Part shown: in pieces, positions 18,664 to 27,771 of the stretch
Numbering within the stretch: the first letter of the stretch is position 1
Layout: every line of letters starts with the position of its first letter
NCBI GenBank assembly: GCA_964608095.1
Contig: CAZSMK010000068.1
Location: 108,982 to 172,981, forward strand
Direction: 5' to 3'
DNA from: CAZSMK01 sp964608095
Lineage (GTDB): Bacteria; Sumerlaeota; Sumerlaeia; MWCT01; JAGHBZ01
Length of the DNA stretch: 64,000 bases
Position numbers and translations under genes: made by a program
The notes under the pieces: model-generated
The model's database searches: none
Told to the model about the DNA's origin: nothing
The model's input: only the letters and a program-made list of their open reading frames with translations

Positions 18664-21017
18664 ATAAACAAGTAAATCGCGATAAACTTTCTCTTGTTCA
18701 ACGGCAAAAACTCAAAAAAACGTTGACCCTGTATTTTGTCTCTATTGTTTGTCTCTGGCTTATTATTCTCAGCTTTACCCCCTTCACCTATCACCTCGAT
18801 GAAATCAAGGTCTCTATGACATACTTCTTTGGTCCATGGCTTTTATGTTTGGCGTTGTACTTTTTGGTGGACAACCATCTCAACTCCATCCCCCGAAGAA
18901 TTTTGCTCCCGTTGTTGGGCTATTTCGCCGTGCTCTTTATCTCCTTGATTTTAAGCGAGTTCAAGTGGGTTGGATGGCTTGTTATCGGTCAACATTTTGC
19001 CCTTGCCGGCTTCTTTGTTGCCTTTGCACTCTGCATGACCACCCGGAAAATCATCCTCAATTTTTTGCTCATGTTTGTCTGGATAGCCATCGTTACCACT
19101 GTCTTTGGTCTTTTGCAGTATACGGGGCTCTTTTCGTTGATAAAGAAATGGTTCTTCCCGGGCGATCCTCGCCACTTCTTTGATTATTTTCGTATAATGG
19201 TGGGTACCTTTTCAGGTTCTCGCGAGATGTTCTCGACCATTCTAAACCGCGATTTTTATTCCGGATTCCTCGTTATGTTGCTTCCCTTGAGTCTGGCAGG
19301 CGTGCTCGTGTTCGATACTCCCGGCAAAAGAATCCTCTCCTTTATATCCGTTATCCTCTCTCTCGGGTGCATTTACCTCGCCTTCTCGAAGGACAGCTTT
19401 GCCGCAACCATTCTCGTCCTCTTTCTGTTCGTAGTCATCTACAAGAACTCTATTCACTCAAAGGCGTTTCATGTCCCGCATCTGGGCATCTGGATTCTGG
19501 GGATTGTCTTAATCCTGGGAACCATGTTCTTCTTCACCCGGAATATCGTTATTCCCAAACTCAAGGGCGTAGGACGCAGCTTCCGCTCTCGTTCCATTAT
19601 CTGGCATGGCGCCTGGGAGCAGTTCTTGGACAGACCGATTTTCGGCAACGGTCCCGGAACCTTTAGAATTTACTTCCCCAAGTATCGCCGGGAAGATTAT
19701 ATGGAACACGACATCTCAAACGTTACCCTCTATTCTCATAACCGTTACCTGGACCTTCTCTGCGAAACCGGCATCTTCGGGCTTTTAACCTACCTGTGGT
19801 TTATGGTCGCCGTCCTGCTCCTATCGTTCACGCAAATATTCCGGGGGCGAGATCCCACCTTGCGCGTGATACAGCTGGGTTTCGCCACCAGCATAATAGG
19901 ACTTCTTTTCACCATTTTTTTCAGCCCCAGTGTTCGATGGGTGGTGATAGGAACCACATACTGGTCCTTGCTCGGCGGCGCGGTCGGCACAGCGCTCTAT
20001 GAGTTTCGAGACAAGCTAAGTATCAAGAGGGAACCTTCCACTTCTAAGAAACCCTTTATTCCGCGCCGGCAACTGCTTACCGCTGTTCTTGCAGGCTTCA
20101 TCATTATTTCTATTGCATCCTCAGCCTATGCTATCAGGTATTTCTTATGCGCTTATCAGAATAACCGGGGCGTTCAACTCCTTGATTATGGATATTATGG
20201 ACAGGCTCGTGATTATTTTGTCAAAGCCCTCAAGTACAACCCCACCTTTATTACTTCATATTATAAATTGGGGCATTGCTATAGCAAACTGGGTCAAGTA
20301 GATGAGGCGCTCGAGACTTATGAAACCCTGGCTCGCTATGCGCCGGATTATGCGGAGATTCATTTCAACCTCGGCGTCCTCTACCTCGAGCAAGATCAAA
20401 TCGAGGCAGCCCGTGAACATATCGAAGAAGCGGCTCGGCAGTCCATCAAGGAACAAACGCGCCTTGCCGCGGGTAAAATTTTCTTCCAGTACGGTAGATT
20501 GGAAGAGGCGAAGAAATATTTTCTCGACGCCCTCGCTCAAAACCCCGAGAGCGATGATGCACGCGAACTTCTGGTCAATGTCACAAAGCTTCTTAATCAG
20601 CCGGAAGAAATGGAAACGTATCTCCTCAGCCTTTACAACGACTTTCCCGACCGCGAGAAATATACCGCAAGCCTGATAAGATTCTATGTCGATCGAGAAG
20701 AATACAACAAGCTCGTCGACTTTCTAAAACATACGCTCGAGAACAATCCTCTTTCTCTCGAACATCGCTTCATGCTCATGAGCTCCTATTATGAAATCAG
20801 TGAGTACGAAGAGGCATTGGAACAAGGCATAATCCTCGAAAAACTCGGCTTTTCTCCACAGAGATTCGTGTATCTTATGGGTAGAACGCACCAGCGGCTT
20901 GGCAACCGTGAAAAAATGAACGACTATTTCGAAAAAACAATTGCCATGGATAATACCACCTCCGAAGCGAAGACCGCTGAGCGCCTTCTGCTTGAAAGTA
21001 AACGAACAACAAAATAA
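18660..21017 (+). CDS. O-antigen-ligase/polymerase-like membrane protein with C-terminal TPR repeats
   Basis: 785 residues. Residues about 20-500 carry 11-12 membrane segments and the Wzy_C loop (F-G-N-G-P-G-T-F-R, then S-H-N-R-Y-L-D-L-L-C-E-T-G-I-F-G-L), the signature of O-antigen ligases and bacterial O-oligosaccharyltransferases. From about residue 500 there are TPR repeats (N-R-G-V-Q-L-L-D-Y-G-Y-Y-G-Q-A-R, then Y-Y-K-L-G-H-C-Y-S-K-L-G), probably outside the cytoplasm. It is likely to transfer or polymerise lipid-linked glycans onto an acceptor. The start overlaps the DUF4911 stop, and aroC follows after 23 nt. Confidence 0.8.
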   Translation: MNKQVNRDKLSLVQRQKLKKTLTLYFVSIVCLWLIILSFTPFTYHLDEIKVSMTYFFGPWLLCLALYFLVDNHLNSIPRRILLPLLGYFAVLFISLILSEFKWVGWLVIGQHFALAGFFVAFALCMTTRKIILNFLLMFVWIAIVTTVFGLLQYTGLFSLIKKWFFPGDPRHFFDYFRIMVGTFSGSREMFSTILNRDFYSGFLVMLLPLSLAGVLVFDTPGKRILSFISVILSLGCIYLAFSKDSFAATILVLFLFVVIYKNSIHSKAFHVPHLGIWILGIVLILGTMFFFTRNIVIPKLKGVGRSFRSRSIIWHGAWEQFLDRPIFGNGPGTFRIYFPKYRREDYMEHDISNVTLYSHNRYLDLLCETGIFGLLTYLWFMVAVLLLSFTQIFRGRDPTLRVIQLGFATSIIGLLFTIFFSPSVRWVVIGTTYWSLLGGAVGTALYEFRDKLSIKREPSTSKKPFIPRRQLLTAVLAGFIIISIASSAYAIRYFLCAYQNNRGVQLLDYGYYGQARDYFVKALKYNPTFITSYYKLGHCYSKLGQVDEALETYETLARYAPDYAEIHFNLGVLYLEQDQIEAAREHIEEAARQSIKEQTRLAAGKIFFQYGRLEEAKKYFLDALAQNPESDDARELLVNVTKLLNQPEEMETYLLSLYNDFPDREKYTASLIRFYVDREEYNKLVDFLKHTLENNPLSLEHRFMLMSSYYEISEYEEALEQGIILEKLGFSPQRFVYLMGRTHQRLGNREKMNDYFEKTIAMDNTTSEAKTAERLLLESKRTTK

Positions 21018-21040
21018 TTCACAACACTTGAGGGATTGTT

Positions 21041-22252
21041 ATGCTTACGTACACGACAGCAGGAGAATCACATGGTATAGCCATTGTCGCAACCCTTTGC
21101 GGTTATCCGGCGGGTGTCGAGCTCACTTCTGAAGACATTGACAAAGAGCTCGCCGAACGACAGAAAGGCTACGGTCGCGGCGGCAGGATGAAAATCGAAC
21201 AGGATTCGGTCAAGATTCTGAGCGGGGTTCGCCTTGGTCGCACCCTCGGGAGTCCTATCGCACTCTTGATCGAGAACCGCGACTTCAAAAACTGGCAAAA
21301 ACTCATGTTAGCCGCACCCGGCACAATCGACCAGAAAGATATCGTCACCAGACCCAGACCGGGACATGCAGACCTTGCCGGCACTTTAAAGTTCGCTCAT
21401 CACGACATACGCAATGTGCTCGAACGGTCGAGCGCGCGTGAAACCACTGCGAGAGTCGCGGTCGGCGCCGTGTGTAAAGCCCTGCTTCGCAACTTCGGCA
21501 TCGCCGTCTTCTCCTTTGTCACCAATATCGGCGGCGTTAAAAAACGCATCTCTTACGACAACCTATCGGAACAACGTGAACAAGCCGCACAATCCGCGGT
21601 CAGGTGTCCCGACCCGGATATTGAAAAACTCATGATGCAGCGCATCGACGAAGCACGTGAGCGAGGCGACAGCCTCGGTGGCGTCTTCGAGGTATTTGCC
21701 ACCGGTCTTCCTGCAGGACTAGGTAATGTCATGATTCCCGATGAACGGCTCGACGGGTTGCTCGCACACGCCCTTCTCTCTATACCCGCTATCAAAGGCG
21801 TCGAAATCGGACTTGGCTTTGCCGCCGCGGATATGTATGGCTCGCAGGTTCATGACGAAATCTTCTACGGTTCATTCTCCCCGGAGCACAAAGAGCGTGA
21901 AGGATTATTGGACGGACAGGGCTATGCAGGCGGCTTCTACCATAAAACGAATAACGCAGGCGGACTTGAAGGCGGCATGACCAACGGCGAACCCATTATT
22001 GTGCGGGCTGTCATGAAACCCATCCCCACGCTCATGAAACCCCTGAAGTCGGTCGATATCGAGACCAAAGAGGCGTTTGAAGCGATAAAGGAACGAAGCG
22101 ACGTATGTGCAGTTCCTGCTGCCGCGGTTGTTGCTGAGGCAGCAGTCGCCTTTGTCATTACGCGCGCGTTTCTTGCCAAATTCGCCGGCGATTCGCTCAT
22201 CGAGATAGCACGAAACTACCACGCCTACCTCCACTACCTTGAAGAACGCTAA
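21041..22252 (+). CDS. aroC: Chorismate synthase
   Basis: 403 residues. It converts 5-enolpyruvylshikimate-3-phosphate to chorismate using reduced FMN, the last step of the shikimate pathway. Visible signatures are T-A-G-E-S-H-G at residues 6-12, G-Y-G-R-G-G-R-M near residue 43, R-P-R-P-G-H-A-D near residue 107 and R-S-S-A-R-E-T-T near residue 129. GAGGG lies 7 nt before the ATG. No other shikimate gene is adjacent; the upstream polymerase gene is close enough for cotranscription. Confidence 0.95.
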   Translation: MLTYTTAGESHGIAIVATLCGYPAGVELTSEDIDKELAERQKGYGRGGRMKIEQDSVKILSGVRLGRTLGSPIALLIENRDFKNWQKLMLAAPGTIDQKDIVTRPRPGHADLAGTLKFAHHDIRNVLERSSARETTARVAVGAVCKALLRNFGIAVFSFVTNIGGVKKRISYDNLSEQREQAAQSAVRCPDPDIEKLMMQRIDEARERGDSLGGVFEVFATGLPAGLGNVMIPDERLDGLLAHALLSIPAIKGVEIGLGFAAADMYGSQVHDEIFYGSFSPEHKEREGLLDGQGYAGGFYHKTNNAGGLEGGMTNGEPIIVRAVMKPIPTLMKPLKSVDIETKEAFEAIKERSDVCAVPAAAVVAEAAVAFVITRAFLAKFAGDSLIEIARNYHAYLHYLEER

Positions 22253-22356
22253 AAAGTTAAATTCAAGGTCAAGGAGGCTGTCCGACAATTCAAAAAGTAG
22301 ATGCAAACAAAAATACTGTGGGACTAATTTGTGGACAGGGGATTGGTAATGCCATC

Positions 22357-22425
22357 AAGGACCTAAACGGCTGCAACGACTGCAAGGACTCAAGCGACTG
22401 AATGAGCTGCGGTGACTGAAAGAAC
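22357..22425 (+). repeat. Dispersed intergenic repeat, copy B
   Basis: Reads AAGGACCTAAACGGCTG, CAACGACTGCAAGGACTC, AAGCGACTGAATGAGC, GCGGTGACTGAAAGAAC. It matches copies A (13431-13500, inverted) and C (42271-42340) with a few substitutions. Confidence 0.8.
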
Positions 22426-22614
22426 CTGCCGACTAATTCCGTGTTCTAATTGGTGGTCAGACGGACTGTCCTATCATTAAAGAATTAAATAAAAAATCGA
22501 AAATAACTTTTGGCATGCGGCTGCTTATGGCTGCGAAGCGGACGCCGCGACACTAAGTGTGACCCCGTCGCGGGGCGTAACACGATCTCGAGGCGTGACA
22601 TGTCACGCAGCAAT

Positions 22615-22835
22615 GTAGGATAAGCGTCCTCCCTTGTCTGTCCTTTTAGCGTAACAATTCTCGGCACTACTAATGACAACCGAGACGGCTGTCCTGGGCA
22701 GTAATACTAAAGGTTTGATCCCCCTGAACTCTTAAAAAATGTAGGATAAGCGTCCTCGCTTGTCGTCCTTTTAGCACAGAATTTTGGGTACTACCAACGT
22801 TCTACGGCAGACACCAGAGACGGTCGTCCTGCGTA
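22615..22835. repeat. REP/BIME-like hairpin pairs, units 3 and 4
   Basis: GTAGGATAAGCGTCCT occurs at 22615 and 22741, each followed some 40-45 bp later by a degraded GACAACCG/GACACCAG hairpin arm. The stem at 22745-22764 is intact (one G-U pair); the others carry one or more mismatches. Spacing between the units is about 126 bp. Confidence 0.75.
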
Positions 22836-22913
22836 GTAATACTAAACTCTTAAAGAGGCGAGTTTAGGGAAAATGAGGTTTGACCCCCAAACGCCCTAAA
22901 CTTTTCACATTGT

Positions 22914-23906
22914 TCAGGGGACTTCTACCTGGTCGAAGACTTTGCGCACCACATCTTCCGAGGTCAGCTCTTCCGCCTCGGCTTCATACGTGATAATGAC
23001 ACGATGGCGTAAGACGTCGAGCCCGATAGCTTTGACATCGTCGGGAATCACGTGTCCGCGATGGCGCAGAAAGGCATGTGCACGCGCTGCCTGAGCAAGA
23101 TAAATCGACGCCCGCGGCGAAGCACCCCAATTGATATAGTCCTTTATGTCAATGTTATATGCCTCGGGTTCGCGCGTGGCGAACACAAGATCGATTATGT
23201 AGTTCTTGATCTTCTCGTCGATATATATCTGGTTGACCACATTACGTACCTTAACGATATCCTCGGGCGAGATGACGGTTTGAATTATACTCGTTTCCAT
23301 CTGCGCCGGCGCCATGCGTTCAAGAATCTCCCGTTCTTCACGCTTGTTGGGATACGTAACGTTTAACTTCAACATAAACCGGTCGATCTGCGCCTCAGGA
23401 AGCGGATATGTTCCTTCCTGTTCGATAGGATTCTGTGTCGCCATAACGAGAAACGGTTCGTCGAGTCTAAAGGTATCGTCGCTGATGGTGACTTGCTTCT
23501 CCTGCATGGCTTCGAGCAAGGCGCTTTGCACCTTTGCGGGCGCACGGTTGATCTCGTCCGCAAGAATAATGTTGGCGAATATGGGTCCTTTTTTGGGATA
23601 AAAGGAGCTGTTGCGCGGGTCGAAAATCATGGTGCCTATAATGTCGGCGGGGAGCATGTCGGGCGTAAATTGAAGCCTGCGGTACTTCGCCCTGATACAC
23701 GCTGCCAGAGATTTCACCGAGAGCGTCTTCGCCAGTCCCGGCACGCCCTCTACGAGAATATGTCCTCCGGTCAATAATCCAATCAGCAGACGTTCGATTA
23801 AATATCGTTGCCCCACAATGATCTTCGATATCTCGCTGACTATGGTATCAACGAACCTGCTCTCCTCTTTCACTTTTTCGTTGATTGCCATTACATCGGG
23901 ATTCAT
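22914..23906 (-). CDS. MoxR-family AAA ATPase
   Basis: 330 residues. Walker A is G-V-P-G-L-A-K-T, Walker B I-I-L-A-D-E-I-N-R-A-P, and F-L-V-M-A-T-Q-N-P-I-E-Q-E-G-T-Y-P-L-P-E-A-Q-I-D-R-F is the MoxR signature. These ATPases act as chaperones for envelope or metal-containing complexes together with VWA or BatD-type partners. The ATG at 23906 is chosen because AAGGAG lies 9 nt upstream and it overlaps the stop of the BatD-like gene (ATGA); a longer frame to 24044 would run far into that gene. The DUF58 and VWA genes that normally follow moxR are missing here; a repeat region follows instead. Confidence 0.92.
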   Translation of the reverse strand: MNPDVMAINEKVKEESRFVDTIVSEISKIIVGQRYLIERLLIGLLTGGHILVEGVPGLAKTLSVKSLAACIRAKYRRLQFTPDMLPADIIGTMIFDPRNSSFYPKKGPIFANIILADEINRAPAKVQSALLEAMQEKQVTISDDTFRLDEPFLVMATQNPIEQEGTYPLPEAQIDRFMLKLNVTYPNKREEREILERMAPAQMETSIIQTVISPEDIVKVRNVVNQIYIDEKIKNYIIDLVFATREPEAYNIDIKDYINWGASPRASIYLAQAARAHAFLRHRGHVIPDDVKAIGLDVLRHRVIITYEAEAEELTSEDVVRKVFDQVEVP

Positions 23907-24814
23907 TCCTCCATCTCCTTTCGTGCTTTGCGTTCTTTTTTGAATCGACGATCTTCCGATTGAATAAGCTCCTGGATATCTTTGAGGTCTAATTCTGATT
24001 CCTCCCTCGTGGGCTGTGCTCCACCGAACCTGACCTTTTGACACTTTTCCAATAATTCAATGACTTTTCGCGGAAAGTGATCTTCTTCCGGTAGTTCACT
24101 CACGATATCACCTATCTCGGTCTCGGTAAGATTATCCAGGCTTCGGCTTGTTCGTTGTGTAATCAGACTACGTAGAAGAAGATAGAGTTTGTCGTAAAAT
24201 TTTTTTTCGTCGCCGTTCAAGAGATGCATCTTCAACGTTGCCGCTTCTGCTATAAGTCGATCATAAGGAGAGGGTCCTTCATCGTCATCGGAGAAAAACC
24301 AACGTCGTCGAAGTGCGGGTATCCTCATCCGTCCGGTGGCAACAAGCCAGACCAGAACCCCCACCAGGGCAATTACCAACCCCCAGAGAAAAACCTTTAT
24401 AATAGCGCCGAGCGGGAACTCTTTTTTCGGCGGCTCTACTATGGTCAACTCCTTTGGCGGTACTGTTATGGTTTTTTCTTCACCGGTTTCCTTGACCGTA
24501 TAGGTCACATTGAGTGCCCCAACCTTGACCTCGCCGGTCTGTAAAGGATGGAGTATATAAATAAAATCAATCGAGGAGGTGTTCGACTCGGCGTCAACAG
24601 AGCTGCTTTGTTCGGTAAACAGGCGTTGAAGCCCCTCGAGTTCCGGGGTTCGCGGTCTTTCTACCTCGATGAGGGCTGCATCGCCTTCCCAGCTCACGCG
24701 TATCACGTAATGAAACGCTTCGCCGGAAAGGAGTTCTTCTTCCTGTACAAATGTCTCGACATTAACCTGGAGTGGCGTTGCAGAAGCAGGCAATAGAATG
24801 CCCGACACGAACAA
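23903..24814 (-). CDS. BatD-like membrane protein (oxygen-tolerance family)
   Basis: At least 303 residues. After a signal sequence, residues about 15-125 form a BatD-type beta domain (V-N-V-E-T-F-V-Q-E-E-E-L-L-S-G-E and a Y-I-L-H-P-L-Q-T-G-E strand), a membrane helix lies at about 136-160, and a charged cytoplasmic tail follows. The coordinates use the first usual start (TTG at 24814), but that cuts the signal peptide. The open frame continues upstream through R-K-N-S-N-I-S-V-G-I-L-L-A-L to a stop at 24902-24904 without ATG, GTG or TTG; an ATA at 24854-24856, with GGAAGG 9 nt before it, would give a complete signal peptide. The gene overlaps moxR and follows htrA. Confidence 0.75.
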   Translation of the reverse strand: MFVSGILLPASATPLQVNVETFVQEEELLSGEAFHYVIRVSWEGDAALIEVERPRTPELEGLQRLFTEQSSSVDAESNTSSIDFIYILHPLQTGEVKVGALNVTYTVKETGEEKTITVPPKELTIVEPPKKEFPLGAIIKVFLWGLVIALVGVLVWLVATGRMRIPALRRRWFFSDDDEGPSPYDRLIAEAATLKMHLLNGDEKKFYDKLYLLLRSLITQRTSRSLDNLTETEIGDIVSELPEEDHFPRKVIELLEKCQKVRFGGAQPTREESELDLKDIQELIQSEDRRFKKERKARKEMEE

Positions 24815-24926
24815 TGCCAGTAAAATGCCGACGGATATGTTGCTGTTCTTCCTTATATTCTCAACCCTTCCTCTTGTTGTCCAGGACTTGAGACCCTTTC
24901 TCTATTTCTACTGCAGCATCAAACAC

Positions 24927-26381
24927 CTACTTTACCTTTACCACCATAACTTCCTCTTGTGCGTTACGAATCACCTTGACCAGAAGTTGTTTGTTCTGGG
25001 GTTCCTTAATCGCCTGTTCATAATCCGCAAGAGAGGTTATTGCGCGTGTGTTGATTTCAACAATGACATCGCCTGCAGCAATGCCGGCTTTTTCTGCAGG
25101 GCTCTTCGATTTAACAGACGTAACCTCGACACCTGACGCCCCCGGCTCTTTAAGCTCAATCACCCTCAGACCGATAGGGTCGTAACTTCGTGGAATTACC
25201 TTCTTTTCGTGAAGGCTTGCAAGTCCTTGCTCGTCCGGTCGGCTTCCCAGCTCGAGTCTTACCGAGATTTCCTTCTTTTCACCCTTAACCAGCCGGACAA
25301 CCTTGAGATCGACCTTATCGCCTTTCGACTTGCTCGCCGTCCGCTGTAAAAGATCGAGCGGATTTTTAACCGGTTCATTATTCATCTCGACAATGACATC
25401 GTACGGCTGGATTCCTTCTTTTTCGGCAGGACTTTCAGGAACAACCTCGAGAATAAATACCCCTTCCGCCTTCTCGAGGCCGTAAAACGATTTAAGGTCG
25501 TCGTTTACGGGTTTCATAAAGATACCAATCCACCCCTGCTGGACGTGACCGAACTCGATGATCTCCTCCACCACGCGTCGTGCGACCTTTGCCGGAATGG
25601 CGAATCCCACACCTTGCCAGATACCACTCCGTGTGGCAATGGCTGCGTTTATGCCGACCACGTCGCCTTTTAGATTAACCAGCGGACCTCCGCTGCTTCC
25701 CGGATTTATTACCGCAGTGGTCTGAATCAAATCTTCAAGCACGGCTTTGCGAATAACGCGGTGCTTTGCGCTGACGATCCCTTGTGTAACAGAGCCGCTC
25801 AATTCAAACGGATTCCCCAATGCGAGCACCCATTCGCCTATCTGGAGATCGTCGCTGTTACCCCACGGCGCAGTTGTCAAATCCTTTGCATTAATTTTCA
25901 GGACGGCCATATCGGTCAATGTATCTTTCCCTACTATGGCGACATCATCGCCTTTAAATTTCTTACCGTTATTCAGATGAACTTCTATGGTATCTTCTTT
26001 CCCATCGGCAATGACGTGGTAGTTGGTGGCGATATAGCCGTCGTCGGAAACGATCAAACCAGAACCCGCTGCGGGCATTTCCATCTCCTTCTCTTCAAAA
26101 AGATACGGTATCTCTTCGCTGAAGAATTTTTCGAAAAGTTCGAATGGCACGTCCTCAGGCATCGCTTCGTTGCTTTTCCCCTTTTCCGGGCGTTTGAGAA
26201 CAAGCTTCTCCGTCTTCTTGGTTACTCGAATACTCACCACGGCGGGGAGCGTTTCTTTTGCGATCTTTACCAGTGTTTCGGAGCTGGGAATGGACTCCTT
26301 GCACATTCCCATTGTGCTCGCAAAAACCAGCAAGGATACTATCGTCATAACAAGGTATATCTTATTTTTTGCGTATTTCAT
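24927..26381 (-). CDS. HtrA/DegP-type serine protease with two PDZ domains
   Basis: 484 residues. A signal peptide (1-26) directs it to the periplasm. The trypsin-like domain (about 35-270) has the triad H122 in T-N-Y-H-V-I, D157 in L-T-D-M-A-V and S230 in N-P-G-S-S-G-G-P-L. PDZ1 (about 280-375) and PDZ2 (about 400-484) follow. The residue before the substrate loop is Ala in T-T-A-V-I-N-P-G where most DegP proteins have Asp. The family degrades or refolds misfolded envelope proteins. The start overlaps the end of the DUF502 gene by 20 nt, so it is part of the operon that continues into the BatD-like and MoxR genes. Confidence 0.92.
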   Translation of the reverse strand: MKYAKNKIYLVMTIVSLLVFASTMGMCKESIPSSETLVKIAKETLPAVVSIRVTKKTEKLVLKRPEKGKSNEAMPEDVPFELFEKFFSEEIPYLFEEKEMEMPAAGSGLIVSDDGYIATNYHVIADGKEDTIEVHLNNGKKFKGDDVAIVGKDTLTDMAVLKINAKDLTTAPWGNSDDLQIGEWVLALGNPFELSGSVTQGIVSAKHRVIRKAVLEDLIQTTAVINPGSSGGPLVNLKGDVVGINAAIATRSGIWQGVGFAIPAKVARRVVEEIIEFGHVQQGWIGIFMKPVNDDLKSFYGLEKAEGVFILEVVPESPAEKEGIQPYDVIVEMNNEPVKNPLDLLQRTASKSKGDKVDLKVVRLVKGEKKEISVRLELGSRPDEQGLASLHEKKVIPRSYDPIGLRVIELKEPGASGVEVTSVKSKSPAEKAGIAAGDVIVEINTRAITSLADYEQAIKEPQNKQLLVKVIRNAQEEVMVVKVK

Positions 26382-27120
26382 CTTTTATAACCTCTTCATG
26401 TGTGGATATAGATGACTCGGTGTACCCCGGGTATGGTCGAATATTAAGTGTCTCCGGCGTCAAAATTCCCCCGGAAATTATAAGTTTAATTCCTTTATCA
26501 ATTCCAAGATCGACGTCATACACCTCGTTTAGCGGTAAAAGCAATAAAAAACCCGTGGTTGGATTGGGCGTTGAAGGAAGAAACAACGAAACCAGGCGCT
26601 CACCGGTCTGATTATTGACGCTTTCGCCCGTGACAAAGGCAAGTACGTAAATTCCTTTTCGTGGATATTCGATCGCCACCAATTTCTTAAACGCACCCTT
26701 ATGGGGGAGCGTGACCGCATCAACGATTTGTTTCGAGGTGACATAAAGTATTTTGATAAAAGGTATCCGTGCTAGAATCTTTTCACCAAAACTTATCAAG
26801 CGACGAATGGCAAGGGTTGCCGAGAGCAAACCAATCAGATAGATAAGTCCCAATGCAAGGATCACCGAAACCGCAACGGGCAGTATTCTATCAAGTATCG
26901 GAATGTCGAGATAAAAAATATTGGAGACTAATGGTGAAAAAAGCCGGTTAATTTGCTTGATAATTACATACACTACCACGAATGTAATACTGATAGGAAT
27001 CAAGGTTATGATACCGGCAATAAAGCGACGTTGTAAATCGGATAAGCTGCGTTGCCAGAACGTGACCTTACGTTTACGTTCCGTGTCGTCGCGTTTCTCC
27101 TGTTTGTGATGTTCGTTCAT
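26362..27120 (-). CDS. DUF502 membrane protein
   Basis: 252 residues from the ATG at 27120 (an AGAGGG lies 12 nt upstream); the in-frame ATG at 27162 is possible. Two membrane helices follow an Arg/Lys-rich start: I-I-T-L-I-P-I-S-I-T-F-V-V-V-Y and V-A-V-S-V-I-L-A-L-G-L-I-Y-L-I-G. The P-F-I-K-I-L-Y-V-T-S-K-Q-I and P-N-P-T-T-G-F-L-L-L-L-P patterns are typical of DUF502, a widespread family of unknown function. It overlaps its neighbours on both sides, which points to coupled expression with the protease. Confidence 0.85.
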   Translation of the reverse strand: MNEHHKQEKRDDTERKRKVTFWQRSLSDLQRRFIAGIITLIPISITFVVVYVIIKQINRLFSPLVSNIFYLDIPILDRILPVAVSVILALGLIYLIGLLSATLAIRRLISFGEKILARIPFIKILYVTSKQIVDAVTLPHKGAFKKLVAIEYPRKGIYVLAFVTGESVNNQTGERLVSLFLPSTPNPTTGFLLLLPLNEVYDVDLGIDKGIKLIISGGILTPETLNIRPYPGYTESSISTHEEVIKDEIRKK

Positions 27121-27517
27121 TAGATGATGTATCCCTCTCGTTCGTTTTCTCATGTCTATCATGCAATTTCAACGCGTCCACAATGATCTTTTGATGGTCT
27201 ACCAGCATTTCGCCCGTTGTCTTTTTTATGTCGATAATGACGACCACGAAGACACCCAACGCACATAACAAACCAACGCCCCAGTACACAAGGATAAATG
27301 TGTAGTTCTCGGTGGCATTCAGCACCACATTGTCGACGAGAACCATTCCCACGGCTATCAATAAAAGTACTGCGCCGACCATCCGTCGTACAAGTCGTTT
27401 GCGGGCGCTCTTCTTACCTTCAGGAGCATCTGTCTTCTTTCTCCGGTATGCAAGAACCTCCCACATTCCCAGCCCTATGCTTATCAGACCCAGAAAAATC
27501 GCAAATATATCAACCAT
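27074..27517 (-). CDS. Small hypothetical membrane protein
   Basis: 147 residues from the ATG at 27517 (AAAAGG just upstream). Three membrane helices are seen (about 2-22, 45-63 and 76-97), the last two separated by a short N-A-T-E-N-Y loop, then a hydrophilic tail rich in Arg, Thr and Asp. Not recognised. It begins the operon that runs through DUF502, HtrA, BatD-like and MoxR, and its end overlaps the DUF502 start by 47 nt. Confidence 0.65.
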   Translation of the reverse strand: MVDIFAIFLGLISIGLGMWEVLAYRRKKTDAPEGKKSARKRLVRRMVGAVLLLIAVGMVLVDNVVLNATENYTFILVYWGVGLLCALGVFVVVIIDIKKTTGEMLVDHQKIIVDALKLHDRHEKTNERDTSSNERTSQTGETRRHGT

Positions 27518-27771
27518 GACCTTTTCTATCCATACTTCGTTTGGTGTAAAAAACCATAGTAGATGGTGATATTGGCGTTTTTCAACCCAAATCATTGAAC
27601 GCGTCCGAGAGAGGGGGGTAATTCGCCTGATGGAAAGTTTATGGCGCTCCACACTTCTTCTTTTATCAACACCGTTCTATCCGACTCTCTTTCTCAACCG
27701 TCCTTTCCCTACCGATGCCGGCAATCGGGCTCTCACCGGATATCGCTACTGTGCCTGTCTCGATTCACCCA

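Larger units (their letters stand above)
22253..22913. repeat. Repeat-rich gap with dispersed repeat and REP/BIME-like hairpins
   Basis: 660 bases without a gene between convergent aroC and the MoxR gene. It contains copy B of the dispersed repeat, a perfect 16-bp palindrome GCGTGACATGTCACGC at 22593-22608, and two hairpin pairs (22615-22701 and 22741-22835) of the type seen at 13575-13771, followed by the same AAACTCTTAAAGAG block and a GGGAAAATGAGGTTTGACCC block. Confidence 0.8.
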
